Source of the DNA: JBJXHG01 sp046160865
Lineage (GTDB): Bacteria > Planctomycetota > UBA1135 > GCA-002686595
DNA length: 64,000 nucleotides
Reading direction: 5' to 3'
Assembly (NCBI GenBank): GCA_046160865.1
Contig: JBJXHG010000114.1
Span: forward strand, 1-64,000
Positions 44,501 through 52,347 of this stretch are shown in pieces (position 1 is the stretch's first letter; every line of letters begins with the position of its first letter). A program made the translations under genes and the position numbers. The notes beneath the pieces were generated by a model. It was not told where the DNA came from. It did not search any database and worked only from the letters and a program-made list of their open reading frames with translations.

Positions 44501-44743
44501 CGCGCCGCCGAAGCGTGCGACGGGCAGCGACTTCTTGACCGACAGCTTGCGCCAATGGGCTCGAATGCGGCTGATCTCGTGGAGCGTCGCAGCCGTGAAG
44601 TACTTCTCGCCGCAAGCTGGGCATGCGATGAGCGGGAGATTGCTGATGAGGAACAACTGCTTTCCGCTGCCGAAGCTGCGCGTGACTCGTCGCACGCGAG
44701 CGCCCTTCTTGCCGCAATTGTCGCAGATGGCCATGAGTGTCAC
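44495..44743 (-). CDS. YgiT-type zinc-finger protein, putative antitoxin
   Basis: An 82-residue protein with a zinc-ribbon made of CDNCGKKGA and CPACGEKYF (two CxxC pairs about 38 residues apart) and a helical C-terminus (TAATLHEISRIRAHWRKL). This is the MqsA/YgiT N-terminal fold that commonly pairs with small toxins. The GTG start overlaps the stop of the upstream DUF4258 gene (GTGA). An ATG at 44734 is a possible alternative. No HTH domain is visible, so the DNA-binding half of MqsA is missing. GC content looks lower than in neighbours, consistent with acquisition. Confidence 0.8.
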   Translation of the reverse strand: MTLMAICDNCGKKGARVRRVTRSFGSGKQLFLISNLPLIACPACGEKYFTAATLHEISRIRAHWRKLSVKKSLPVARFGGAA

Positions 44744-45024
44744 CGCTCTTCGCGGTACGTCGTGATGATGACGAGCATATCAGGCGCTCCGAACTTGAGC
44801 ACGGTGACGACGGCTTCTGATGCGAGGCGCCGTCGCACGAGGTACTTCCATTCTCGGGTCTCACGATCTCGTTGCCGCTCGACGATCGTTCCCATCAACA
44901 CGCAATACTCGATTTCCGCGAGAGTCAGGTCGTCGTCCACCATCTCCGCGAAGCCGTGAATAGTCATGACATAGCGGCCGCGTCGGATCAGATTGCGCAT
45001 CCGCCAGTGTGCGCGCTCGAACAT
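44740..45024 (-). CDS. DUF4258 family protein, putative toxin
   Basis: About 94 residues from the ATG at 45024. DUF4258 core: LIRRGRYVMTIHGFAEMVDD, then LTLAEIEYCVLMGTIVERQ, REWKYLVRRRL and DMLVIITTYREE. The MTIHGF histidine and the central acidic/arginine residues are typical of this RelE/BrnT-like fold. It is coupled by a 4-bp overlap to the YgiT-type zinc-finger gene, the usual DUF4258/YgiT pair order, toxin first. Longer starts up to 45084 are possible and would leave only 40 bp to the divergent sugar-isomerase gene. Toxin activity is inferred from the pairing. Confidence 0.75.
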   Translation of the reverse strand: MFERAHWRMRNLIRRGRYVMTIHGFAEMVDDDLTLAEIEYCVLMGTIVERQRDRETREWKYLVRRRLASEAVVTVLKFGAPDMLVIITTYREER

Positions 45025-45124
45025 GAGGCGGCACGGCGCGTCGCGGTCGGCCTCGCCGGTGCCGCCCGTGCGGACGATCGGCATGCTCCGTGGTAGCTTC
45101 TCGCTTCACCGGAATTCGTCGACC

Positions 45125-46171
45125 ATGCCCCGTCCCCTCTGCCTCTTCACCGGCCAATGGGCCGATCTGCCGCTCGACACGCTCGCCAAGAAGGCCAAGT
45201 CGTTCGGCTACGACGGCCTCGAGCTCGCGTGCTCTGGCGACCACTTCGACGTCGCGCGCGCGCTGAAGGACAAGGGCTACTGCAAGGCGCACTGGCAGCT
45301 CCTCCAAGATCACGGCATCGCTTCGTTCGCGATCAGCAATCACTTGGTCGGCCAAGCAGTGTGCGACCGCATCGATGAGCGCCACCGTTCGATCTTGCCC
45401 GAGCACATCTGGAAGGACGGCGATCCCGAAGGCGTGCGCCAGCGAGCCGCCGCCGAAATGATCGCGACCGGCCAAGCCGCGCGGCGCTTCTTCGACGCGG
45501 CGCCGGAGCACGTGAAGCAGCACTTGAAACAGCGCACGCGCCGCACCGTCGTCGTCGGCTTCACCGGCAGTCCGATCTGGCACTGGCTGTACTCGTTTCC
45601 GCCGGTCTCGCGCGAGCAAGTGCAAGCCGGCTTCGACGAGTTCGGGCGGCGTTGGAAGCCGATCCTCGCGGAGTTCGAGAAGGCGGACGTGTGCTTCGCG
45701 CTCGAGGTGCACCCGACCGAGATCGCGTTCGACATCGCGAGCGCGCGGCGTGCGCTCGAAGCCGTCGGACACTCGCCGCGCTTCGGCTTCAACTTCGACC
45801 CCTCGCACTTCGGCTACCAAGGCGTCGACTACCTCGGCTTCCTGCGCACGTTCGCCGAGCGCCTGTTCAACGTGCACGTCAAGGACGTCTGGTGGTCGGA
45901 TCGTCCGACCGAAGCGGGCGTCTTCGGCGGCCACACCGAGTTCGGCAGCGACGGGCGCTTCTGGGATTTTCGCTCGCCGGGCCGCGGGCGCATCGACTTC
46001 GAAGGCATCGTGCGCGCGCTCGACCACGCCGGGTACGAGGGTCCGCTCACCGTCGAGTGGGAGGACACGCTCATGGATCGCGAGCACGGTGCGGCCGAGG
46101 CCGCGGCCTTCGTGCGCCGCCTCGATTTTCCGAAGACCACGCGCGCGTTCGACGCCGCCTTTTCGGAGTAG
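45125..46171 (+). CDS. Sugar phosphate isomerase/epimerase-like TIM barrel (AP_endonuc_2)
   Basis: A 348-residue xylose-isomerase-like barrel. Metal ligands are in their usual context: LEVHPTEIAFD (Glu), FNFDPSHFGYQG (Asp/His), VHVKDVWWS (His/Asp), VEWEDTLMDRE (Glu). The N-terminal strand is PLCLFTGQWADLPLDTLAKK. Such enzymes isomerise, epimerise, or, in the keto-glycoside routes, act on 3-keto sugars or enediol intermediates. It begins a plus-strand run with the MFS importer 54 bp downstream, and is divergent from the toxin-antitoxin pair, which leaves a ~100 bp shared promoter region. Confidence 0.9.
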   Translation: MPRPLCLFTGQWADLPLDTLAKKAKSFGYDGLELACSGDHFDVARALKDKGYCKAHWQLLQDHGIASFAISNHLVGQAVCDRIDERHRSILPEHIWKDGDPEGVRQRAAAEMIATGQAARRFFDAAPEHVKQHLKQRTRRTVVVGFTGSPIWHWLYSFPPVSREQVQAGFDEFGRRWKPILAEFEKADVCFALEVHPTEIAFDIASARRALEAVGHSPRFGFNFDPSHFGYQGVDYLGFLRTFAERLFNVHVKDVWWSDRPTEAGVFGGHTEFGSDGRFWDFRSPGRGRIDFEGIVRALDHAGYEGPLTVEWEDTLMDREHGAAEAAAFVRRLDFPKTTRAFDAAFSE

Positions 46172-46225
46172 GACTCCTCGGGTAGCTTGCGGCGCCGCGT
46201 CCGCTCCGCGCCGCGCCCAATCTGC

Positions 46226-47515
46226 ATGAAGAACGAAGCCGCAGTCCTCCCGCGTCTCTCGTTGATGATGTTCCTGCAGTACGCGGTGTGGGGCGCATGG
46301 CTCCCGCTCGCGTCTCGTTACATGTCGGCGCCGGTCGCCGCGGGCGGGCTCGGCTTCGACTCGAGCCAGATCGGCTGGATCCTCGGGCTCGCGGGCTCGA
46401 TCGGTGCGGTGATGGCGCCGTTCGTCGCGGGGCAGCTCGCGGATCGCTACTTCAGCACCGAGCGCTTCCTCACGACGTTGCTCGTGATCGGCGGCGCGAT
46501 CCAGCTCGTGCTCGCTTCGCGCACGGACTTCACGAGTTGGCTCGTCCTCTCGATCGCGTACAGCGTCGTGTACATGCCGACCTTGTCGCTGTCGAACTCG
46601 CTCGCGTTCGCGCACCTCACGGACAAGACGGTGCAGTTCCCGCGCGTGCGCGTGTGGGGGACCCTCGGTTGGATCGCGGCGAGCTGGACGTTCCCGATGA
46701 TCTGGCTGCAGACCGGGCTCGGCTTCCATTGGATGCCGCCGTTCTTGACCGGGCCGCAGGTGCCGGACGCGACGGCGCGGCTCGCAGATGCGCTGCGCTT
46801 CTCCGGCATGATCTCGTTCGGGTACGCCGCGTTCTGCCTGTTGCTCCCGCACACGCCGCCGAAGCGCGACGCCGTGGCGCCGCTCGCGTTCGCGCGCGCG
46901 TTCCGGCTGCTGGCGCGGCCGTCGTTCGCCGTGCTCGTCGCGGTGAGTTTGCCGATCAGCATCCTCCACCAGATCTACTTCATCCAAGGCGGACCGTTCC
47001 TCTCGCACCTGGGCCTGTCCGACAGCCAGATCGGTCCGGCGATGACCATCGGACAGTTCAGCGAGATCCTCGTCACGGCGGCGCTCGGCGGATTGCTCGC
47101 GCGTTTCGGCTTCCGCACGGTGCTCGCCGTCGGCGCGCTCGCGTACGCCGCGCGCTACGCGATCTGGAGCTCGACGGGCTTGCCGGTCGAGGTGCTCGTC
47201 GCGAGCCAGGCGCTGCACGGCGTCTGCTACGCGTGCTTCTTCACGACGGCGTACATCTACGTCGACAAGATCGCGCCGGCCGACGTGCGTCACTCCGCGC
47301 AGACCGTGTTCGGCATCTTGATCCTCGGCGGCGGACCGGTGATCGGCGGGTGGCTCTCGGGCGAGCTCGCGAACCGCTACCCATCCGTGACGGACGGCGT
47401 GCCCGACTTCTCGCGTATCTGGGGCACGCTGTCGACCGTGGCGCTCTTCACTGCGGCCTTCTTGGCGGTCGCGTTCCGAGCCGAGTCCAAGCCCGCTCCC
47501 GAGGTCCGTCCATGA
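46226..47515 (+). CDS. MFS transporter of the nucleoside:H+ symporter (NupG/XapB) family
   Basis: A 429-residue protein with twelve predicted helices. Recognised by RLSLMMFLQYAVWGAWLPLA at the start, GWILGLAGSIGAVMAPFVAG then QLADRYFSTERFLTTLL, FPRVRVWGTLGWIAASW, and GFRTVLAVGALAYAARYAIW, the segments conserved in NupG-like proteins. In Planctomycetota these often import sugars or glycoside products rather than nucleosides. The ATG at 46226 is preferred to an earlier non-ATG start. Its stop overlaps the start of the next gene (ATGA). Confidence 0.88.
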   Translation: MKNEAAVLPRLSLMMFLQYAVWGAWLPLASRYMSAPVAAGGLGFDSSQIGWILGLAGSIGAVMAPFVAGQLADRYFSTERFLTTLLVIGGAIQLVLASRTDFTSWLVLSIAYSVVYMPTLSLSNSLAFAHLTDKTVQFPRVRVWGTLGWIAASWTFPMIWLQTGLGFHWMPPFLTGPQVPDATARLADALRFSGMISFGYAAFCLLLPHTPPKRDAVAPLAFARAFRLLARPSFAVLVAVSLPISILHQIYFIQGGPFLSHLGLSDSQIGPAMTIGQFSEILVTAALGGLLARFGFRTVLAVGALAYAARYAIWSSTGLPVEVLVASQALHGVCYACFFTTAYIYVDKIAPADVRHSAQTVFGILILGGGPVIGGWLSGELANRYPSVTDGVPDFSRIWGTLSTVALFTAAFLAVAFRAESKPAPEVRP

Positions 47516-48285
47516 TCGTGATGCACACGCTGTTCGCGCTCTGGAGCGCATCGCCGCCCGCGCAACAGGTCCCGGTCGCGGAGCGCCCGCGCGATCCGTG
47601 GTTCTTTCGCTGTGTCCTCGACGAGAAGCCGCGCTCGCTGACGATCGCGTTGTCGCGCGAGATGTGGGTCGCGTACGACGCGCAGACGTGCAGCTTCACG
47701 AAAGCGTGGAAGGGTGGTGTGCACTTCGCGGGCGCGGTGTACGACTCCGTTCACGGCCCGCAGCCGACGAGCTTCGGCGAAGCGTACTTGCGCGGGATCC
47801 CGGGCAACGTGTGGACCGCGCGGGTCGGCGGCCAGGAAGTGCCGGTGCGCGCCCAGTGGCTCGGGTTCCACGACAAGCACGGGCGCGTGCACATGAATTA
47901 CCGCATGTTCCTGCCCGACGGCCGGCACATCGGCGTGCAAGAGACGCCCGAGTTCATCAGCTCCGAGTCCGTCCTGCCCGAGGAAGCCATGCTCGAATTC
48001 GGCCTCGTCGAAGGCGCGCCCGGCTTCTTTCGCAGCTACGCGGTCGACTCGATTCCGGACGGCGTGTTCTTGAGCCTCCATGTCGCGATGGACGGCGCGA
48101 CTTTCGTGATGCCGTATCCGCCCGACCAGCTCCAGCGCGAGTCGATGAGCGAAGAGGTCGACGCGAACGGCGTGCGCGTGACGAAGCGCAGCGCGTACTT
48201 GCCTTTCGGACTGCACCGCTTGAAAGCGAACTTGGCCCTCTTCTTCGATCCGTTGCCCGATGCGAACGAACCTCTCCCGCGTTGA
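47512..48285 (+). CDS. Hypothetical exported protein coupled to the DUF1080 gene
   Basis: A 257-residue beta-rich protein. It begins with a short hydrophobic stretch (IVMHTLFALWSA) that may be a signal, then reads ERPRDPWFFRCVLDEKPRSL, MWVAYDAQTCSFTKAWKGGV, HFAGAVYDSVHGPQPTSFG and a C-terminal beta-sheet region (DEPARED here as VTKRSAYLPFGLHRLKANLA). As I recall, similar WVAYDxxTC...AWKGGV segments occur in proteins joined to PA14, propeller or DUF1080 domains in Planctomycetota and Bacteroidota. Here the next gene encodes exactly those domains and overlaps by 26 bp. Coupled at its own start to the transporter by ATGA. Function unknown; carbohydrate recognition is a guess. Confidence 0.75.
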   Translation: MIVMHTLFALWSASPPAQQVPVAERPRDPWFFRCVLDEKPRSLTIALSREMWVAYDAQTCSFTKAWKGGVHFAGAVYDSVHGPQPTSFGEAYLRGIPGNVWTARVGGQEVPVRAQWLGFHDKHGRVHMNYRMFLPDGRHIGVQETPEFISSESVLPEEAMLEFGLVEGAPGFFRSYAVDSIPDGVFLSLHVAMDGATFVMPYPPDQLQRESMSEEVDANGVRVTKRSAYLPFGLHRLKANLALFFDPLPDANEPLPR

Positions 48286-51055
48286 CACTTCGAATCCGCG
48301 CCTGCGCGCGTGTTGCACCGGGATCGCGGCGGGCGCCGTCCTCTTCGCGTGCACGGCTCCGGCACCCGACGCATCGCCGCGGACTGCTTCCCCGGAGCCA
48401 GCGACGAATGCGGCAGCGGCGGTGCAAGCCACACCGCACGAGCCCGCTGCAGAGCACGCCGAGCCGGCCGCGCGCGAGTCCGGTGTTTGGGCGCGCTTCT
48501 ATTTCGTCGACGAACCGATGGCCGAGCTGCCGTTCCTCGTGCCGAACCAGACGCCGAACGTGTCGGTCGTGCTGCCGACTATCGATCTCGCGAGCGACGC
48601 GAACGATGCATCGGAAGCAACGGGCGAGCTGCGCTACACGTTCTTCTCGCGCATCGAAGGCTTTCTCGAGATCGAGGAGCCCGGCCGCTACGCGCTGCGC
48701 CTCACGAGCGACGACGGCGCGCGCCTCTCGATCGATGGCACGACCGTGATCGATCACGACGGCTTGCACGGCGCGACGGCGCTCGGTGGCGAGATCGATC
48801 TCACCGCCGGCGAGCACGCGCTCGGCGTAGAGCACTTCCAGTGCTACGGCGGCTTCGTCGTGCGGCTCGAATGGAAGCGCCCCAGCGCGAGCGAGTTCGA
48901 GCTCGTGCCAGCATCCGCGCTGCGCTGCCGCGCAGGTGAGATGCGCATCACGTCGCCCGGATCGAAGAAGGTGATCTTGCCGCTCGCCAAAGGCGGACCG
49001 GGCGACGGTCTCGAGGTCGAAGGCGTGCACCCGTCGTACGTCGTCACGCAGGCGCGTCCGCCGGACTTCGAGCCGAAAGTCGGCGGCATGGATTGGCTGC
49101 CCGACGGCCGCTTGCTCGTCGCGACGTGGGACGCGGAAGGCGCGGTGTACGCGCTGAGCGGCGTCGCGGGTGACGATCCGACGAAGAGCCCCTCGAACAT
49201 CGAGGTGAAGAAGATCGCGCGCGGGCTCGCCGAGCCGCTCGGCCTGTGCACCGTGGGCGAGCGCATCTTCGTCTTGCAGAAGCAAGAGCTCACGGAGCTC
49301 CTCGACAACGAGCGCGACGGCATCGTCGACGAGTACCGCGCGATCGCGAGCGACTGGAACGTGTCGGCGAACTTCCACGAGTTCGCCTTCGGCCTCGTCT
49401 TCAAGGATGGTTGGTTCTACTTCAATCTCGCGATCGCGATCGATCCGGGCGGCAAGAGCACAGAGCGGCAAGTCGCCGGTCGCGGCTCGACGCTGCGCGT
49501 CAAGCTCGACGACGGCACGATCGAGACGTTCGCGCACGGACTGCGCACGCCGAACGGCATCGGCTTCGGCACGGACGGCGAGCTGTTCGTCACCGACAAC
49601 CAAGGCGATTGGCTGCCGTCGTCGAAGATCGTGCATCTCGTGCAGGACGCGTTCTACGGCTCGCGCGCCGTGCTGCAGGGCGAGGCGGCGAAGCTCGACG
49701 TCGTGCCGCCCGCGCTCTGGCTGCCGCAGAACGAGATCGGCAACAGCCCGAGCCAGCCGGCGCGCATCCCGGGCGATCACGGGCCGTACGCCGGGCAGAT
49801 GGTGCACGGCGACGTCACGCACGGCGGCTTGAAGCGTGACTTCCTCGAGAAAGTAGACGGCGCCTACCAAGGCTGCGTGTTCCGCTTCACGCAGGGCCTC
49901 GAAGCAGGCGTGAACCGCGTCGTCGTCGGACCGGACGGTGCGCTGTACGTCGGCGGAATCGGATCCACCGGCAACTGGGGGCAAGAAGGGAAGCTGCGCT
50001 TCGGCTTGCAGCGTCTCGCGTACGTCGGTCCGCCGGCGTTCGAGATGCTCGCCGTGCGCGCGCGCGCGAACGGCTTCGAGATCGAGCTCACTCAGCCGCT
50101 CGCCGCTGGCGTCGGTTGGGAGCCCGAGAACTACAGGCTCACGCACTGGCGCTACGTTCCGACCGAGGAGTACGGCGGATCGAAAGTCGACGAGGCGCGG
50201 CTCGTCGTGCGTTCCGCGAGCGTCTCCGGCGATCGCAAGAAGGTCTTCCTCGAAGTCGACGGGCTCGAGCCGAATCGCATCGTGCATGTTCACCTCGTCG
50301 GGCCGCTCGTCTCGGAGCTCGGAGTGAAGCCGTGGACGACCGAAGCGTGGTACACGCTGAATCGACTGTCGAGCGAGCGCGGCGAGGTGCGCACGCGGCC
50401 TCCGGCGCCGCCGCAGAACGTGCTCACCGCCGCCGAGCGCGACGCCGGTTGGCGGCTCTTGTTCGACGGGCGGACGACGAACGGCTGGCGCGGCTTCCGA
50501 CAGACGGCGATGCCCGCCGGTTGGGAAGCGATCGAAGGCGAGCTCGTGCGCACTGGATCCGGCGGCGACATCGTGACGAGCGAGGAGTTCGAGGACTTCG
50601 AGCTCGCGCTCGAATGGAAGGTGTCGCCGGGCGGCAACAGCGGCGTGTTCTTCCGCGTGGGCGAGGACGACGACGCCGTGTGGCGCACCGGACCCGAAAT
50701 GCAGGTGCTCGACAACGACGCGCACGCCGACGGCAAGAATCCGCTGACGTCGGCCGGATCGAACTACGCGCTGCACGCGCCGCGCTTCGATCGCACGCGT
50801 CCGATCGGTCTGTGGAACCAAGCGCGCCTCGTCGTGCGCGGCAATCACGTCGAGCACTGGCTGAACGGCGATCTCTTGCTCGAGTACGACCAGGAGAGCG
50901 CGGAGTGGAAGTCGCTCGTCGCGGCGAGCAAGTTCGCGTCGATGCCGAAGTACGGCACGCTGCGCCGCGGCCGCATCGCGCTGCAAGATCATGGCGACCG
51001 CGTCGCGTACCGCAATCTGAAGCTCCGCGTGCTCGCGGCGTCCGATGGCGACTGA
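48260..51055 (+). CDS. Lipoprotein with PA14, sorbosone-dehydrogenase-like propeller and DUF1080 domains
   Basis: A 931-residue exported protein. Signal peptide with lipobox (GAVLFACTAP). PA14 domain about 75-225 (GVWARFYFV, GRYALRLTSDDGARLSIDG, GEHALGVEHFQCYGGF). Six-bladed propeller about 262-600, of the PQQ/sorbosone dehydrogenase type (GGMDWLPDGRLLVATWD, LRTPNGIGFGTDGELFVTDN, VGPDGALYVGGIGSTG). DUF1080 domain about 735-930 (WRLLFDGRTTNGWRGF, DFELALEWKVSPGGNSGVFF, YALHAPRFDRTRPIGLWNQA). Some DUF1080 members are 3-keto-disaccharide hydrolases, so with the Gfo/Idh/MocA and TIM-barrel genes this suggests oxidative glycoside cleavage at the cell surface. Catalytic role of the propeller is uncertain. 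Confidence 0.88.
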   Translation: MRTNLSRVDTSNPRLRACCTGIAAGAVLFACTAPAPDASPRTASPEPATNAAAAVQATPHEPAAEHAEPAARESGVWARFYFVDEPMAELPFLVPNQTPNVSVVLPTIDLASDANDASEATGELRYTFFSRIEGFLEIEEPGRYALRLTSDDGARLSIDGTTVIDHDGLHGATALGGEIDLTAGEHALGVEHFQCYGGFVVRLEWKRPSASEFELVPASALRCRAGEMRITSPGSKKVILPLAKGGPGDGLEVEGVHPSYVVTQARPPDFEPKVGGMDWLPDGRLLVATWDAEGAVYALSGVAGDDPTKSPSNIEVKKIARGLAEPLGLCTVGERIFVLQKQELTELLDNERDGIVDEYRAIASDWNVSANFHEFAFGLVFKDGWFYFNLAIAIDPGGKSTERQVAGRGSTLRVKLDDGTIETFAHGLRTPNGIGFGTDGELFVTDNQGDWLPSSKIVHLVQDAFYGSRAVLQGEAAKLDVVPPALWLPQNEIGNSPSQPARIPGDHGPYAGQMVHGDVTHGGLKRDFLEKVDGAYQGCVFRFTQGLEAGVNRVVVGPDGALYVGGIGSTGNWGQEGKLRFGLQRLAYVGPPAFEMLAVRARANGFEIELTQPLAAGVGWEPENYRLTHWRYVPTEEYGGSKVDEARLVVRSASVSGDRKKVFLEVDGLEPNRIVHVHLVGPLVSELGVKPWTTEAWYTLNRLSSERGEVRTRPPAPPQNVLTAAERDAGWRLLFDGRTTNGWRGFRQTAMPAGWEAIEGELVRTGSGGDIVTSEEFEDFELALEWKVSPGGNSGVFFRVGEDDDAVWRTGPEMQVLDNDAHADGKNPLTSAGSNYALHAPRFDRTRPIGLWNQARLVVRGNHVEHWLNGDLLLEYDQESAEWKSLVAASKFASMPKYGTLRRGRIALQDHGDRVAYRNLKLRVLAASDGD

Positions 51056-52181
51056 GGGAGCGGTGGCTAACGCCGCCGCGCCGCTCATCCGGCGCGGGCG
51101 CGTGCAAGTCCTCGTCGCCTACGACGTGGGCTTGTCGGTCGATCTGTCGCGCGCGCGACAGCACATCACCGACATGACGGAGCTCGCGCGCATCCAGCAC
51201 AAGGCGTTCGCGCCGGCCTATTTCCAGTTCGATCCGCCGCCGCTGCGTGTGACGCAGGAGTTCACGCCGCTCTCGGTCGCGGGCCGCACGACGACCCCGA
51301 CGCTCGACGTGGTCATCTACGACTTCGGCGGCGTGTCGGTCGGCTACACGATTCCGTTCGCCGGCACGTTCGAGGAGCTCGTCGAGCTGTCGTGCGCGCT
51401 CTCCGGTGAGCGCGCATTCGCCGAAGATTCGCGCCAGCGCATCGAGCACCTGATGGCGGTCATCGAGAGCGCCGTGCAGCGCGCGAACGTCGCCGAGCTG
51501 TACGAAGACTACATGGTCTTCCAGATCGAGGAGACCGAGCCGAAACTGCGCGCCGAGGACCTGCACACCGTGCACGCGCAGCAGATCGCGCGGCTGTTGC
51601 GCTCCGAGCGTGACGCGCTGTCCGAGCAGGAGCTCGCCGACGCGATGGCGAACCGCGTGTCGTTCGGCGCGCACGACGTGGCGCTCATCGATTGGAACGC
51701 GGCCTTGCTCTACGACCAGGAGCCGCAGGATGTGCGCTTCGTGCTCGAGTTCGCGAACCTGCAGCTGCTCGAGATGCGCTTCCTCGACCAGCGCCTCGAC
51801 ACGGCGCTCGACCGCTCGTACGAGATGATGAGTCAGCCGAAGAGTTGGAGGGAGCTGCGGATGCCCGGCCGCGCGCGCGCCGAGATGCGGAAGGTGGCGC
51901 GCATGCAAGTCGACGGCGCGATCCTGTTCGAGCGCGTATCCAACGCACTCAAGCTGCTCGGAGACCAGTACCTGGCGCGCGTCTATCGCGCCGCCTCGCA
52001 GCGCTATCGCCTCGCGGAGTGGAACGCCAACATCCTGCGCAAGCTCGAGACGACGGGCGACATCTACCAGAAGCTGCACGACCAGTCGCTCGGGCTGCGG
52101 ATGGAAGTGCTCGAGTGGGTGATCATCCTGCTGATCGCGTTCGAGATCGTGCTCAGTCTCGTGGACCGCATCGCGGGTTGA
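51045..52181 (+). CDS. RMD1/YagE (DUF155) family membrane protein
   Basis: A 378-residue protein related to yeast Rmd1 and bacterial YagE. DUF155-like features: VQVLVAYDVGLSVDLSRARQ at the start, TLDVVIYDFGGVSVGYTIPF, HDVALIDWNAALLYD and a long helical second half (ANLQLLEMRFLDQRLDTALD; RYRLAEWNANILRKLE), ending in a single C-terminal transmembrane helix (LEWVIILLIAFEIVLSL). Function of the family in bacteria is unknown. The ATG overlaps the DUF1080 gene by 11 bp. A GTG a few codons on is an alternative start. Confidence 0.82.
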   Translation: MATEGAVANAAAPLIRRGRVQVLVAYDVGLSVDLSRARQHITDMTELARIQHKAFAPAYFQFDPPPLRVTQEFTPLSVAGRTTTPTLDVVIYDFGGVSVGYTIPFAGTFEELVELSCALSGERAFAEDSRQRIEHLMAVIESAVQRANVAELYEDYMVFQIEETEPKLRAEDLHTVHAQQIARLLRSERDALSEQELADAMANRVSFGAHDVALIDWNAALLYDQEPQDVRFVLEFANLQLLEMRFLDQRLDTALDRSYEMMSQPKSWRELRMPGRARAEMRKVARMQVDGAILFERVSNALKLLGDQYLARVYRAASQRYRLAEWNANILRKLETTGDIYQKLHDQSLGLRMEVLEWVIILLIAFEIVLSLVDRIAG

Positions 52182-52259
52182 CCGCGAGCGCACTCGAGAT
52201 CTGCACGGCCCGCGGTCGCGTGATCGCCGGGCGCGCGTCTGCGCGGTGGCTCGCCGCGC

Positions 52260-52287
52260 TTGAAGATCGCTTCGGACATGGCAAGAT
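52260..52287 (+). promoter_or_regulatory. Candidate promoter upstream of the spermidine-synthase-like gene
   Basis: TTGAAG (52260-52265) and CAAGAT (52282-52287) with a 16-base spacer, about 60 bases before the ATG at 52348. Moderate match only. Confidence 0.35.
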
Positions 52288-52347
52288 CCGAGCGCGTCCG
52301 CGCCGGTGCACACGTGGGGACGCCCACCCCCCGATGTCCACGACCCG

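Noticed and set aside
46180..46200. GGTAGCTT present before both the TIM-barrel and the MFS start as a shared promoter box
   Set aside because: Only eight bases are shared and no -35 element sits at a consistent distance; chance is likely.
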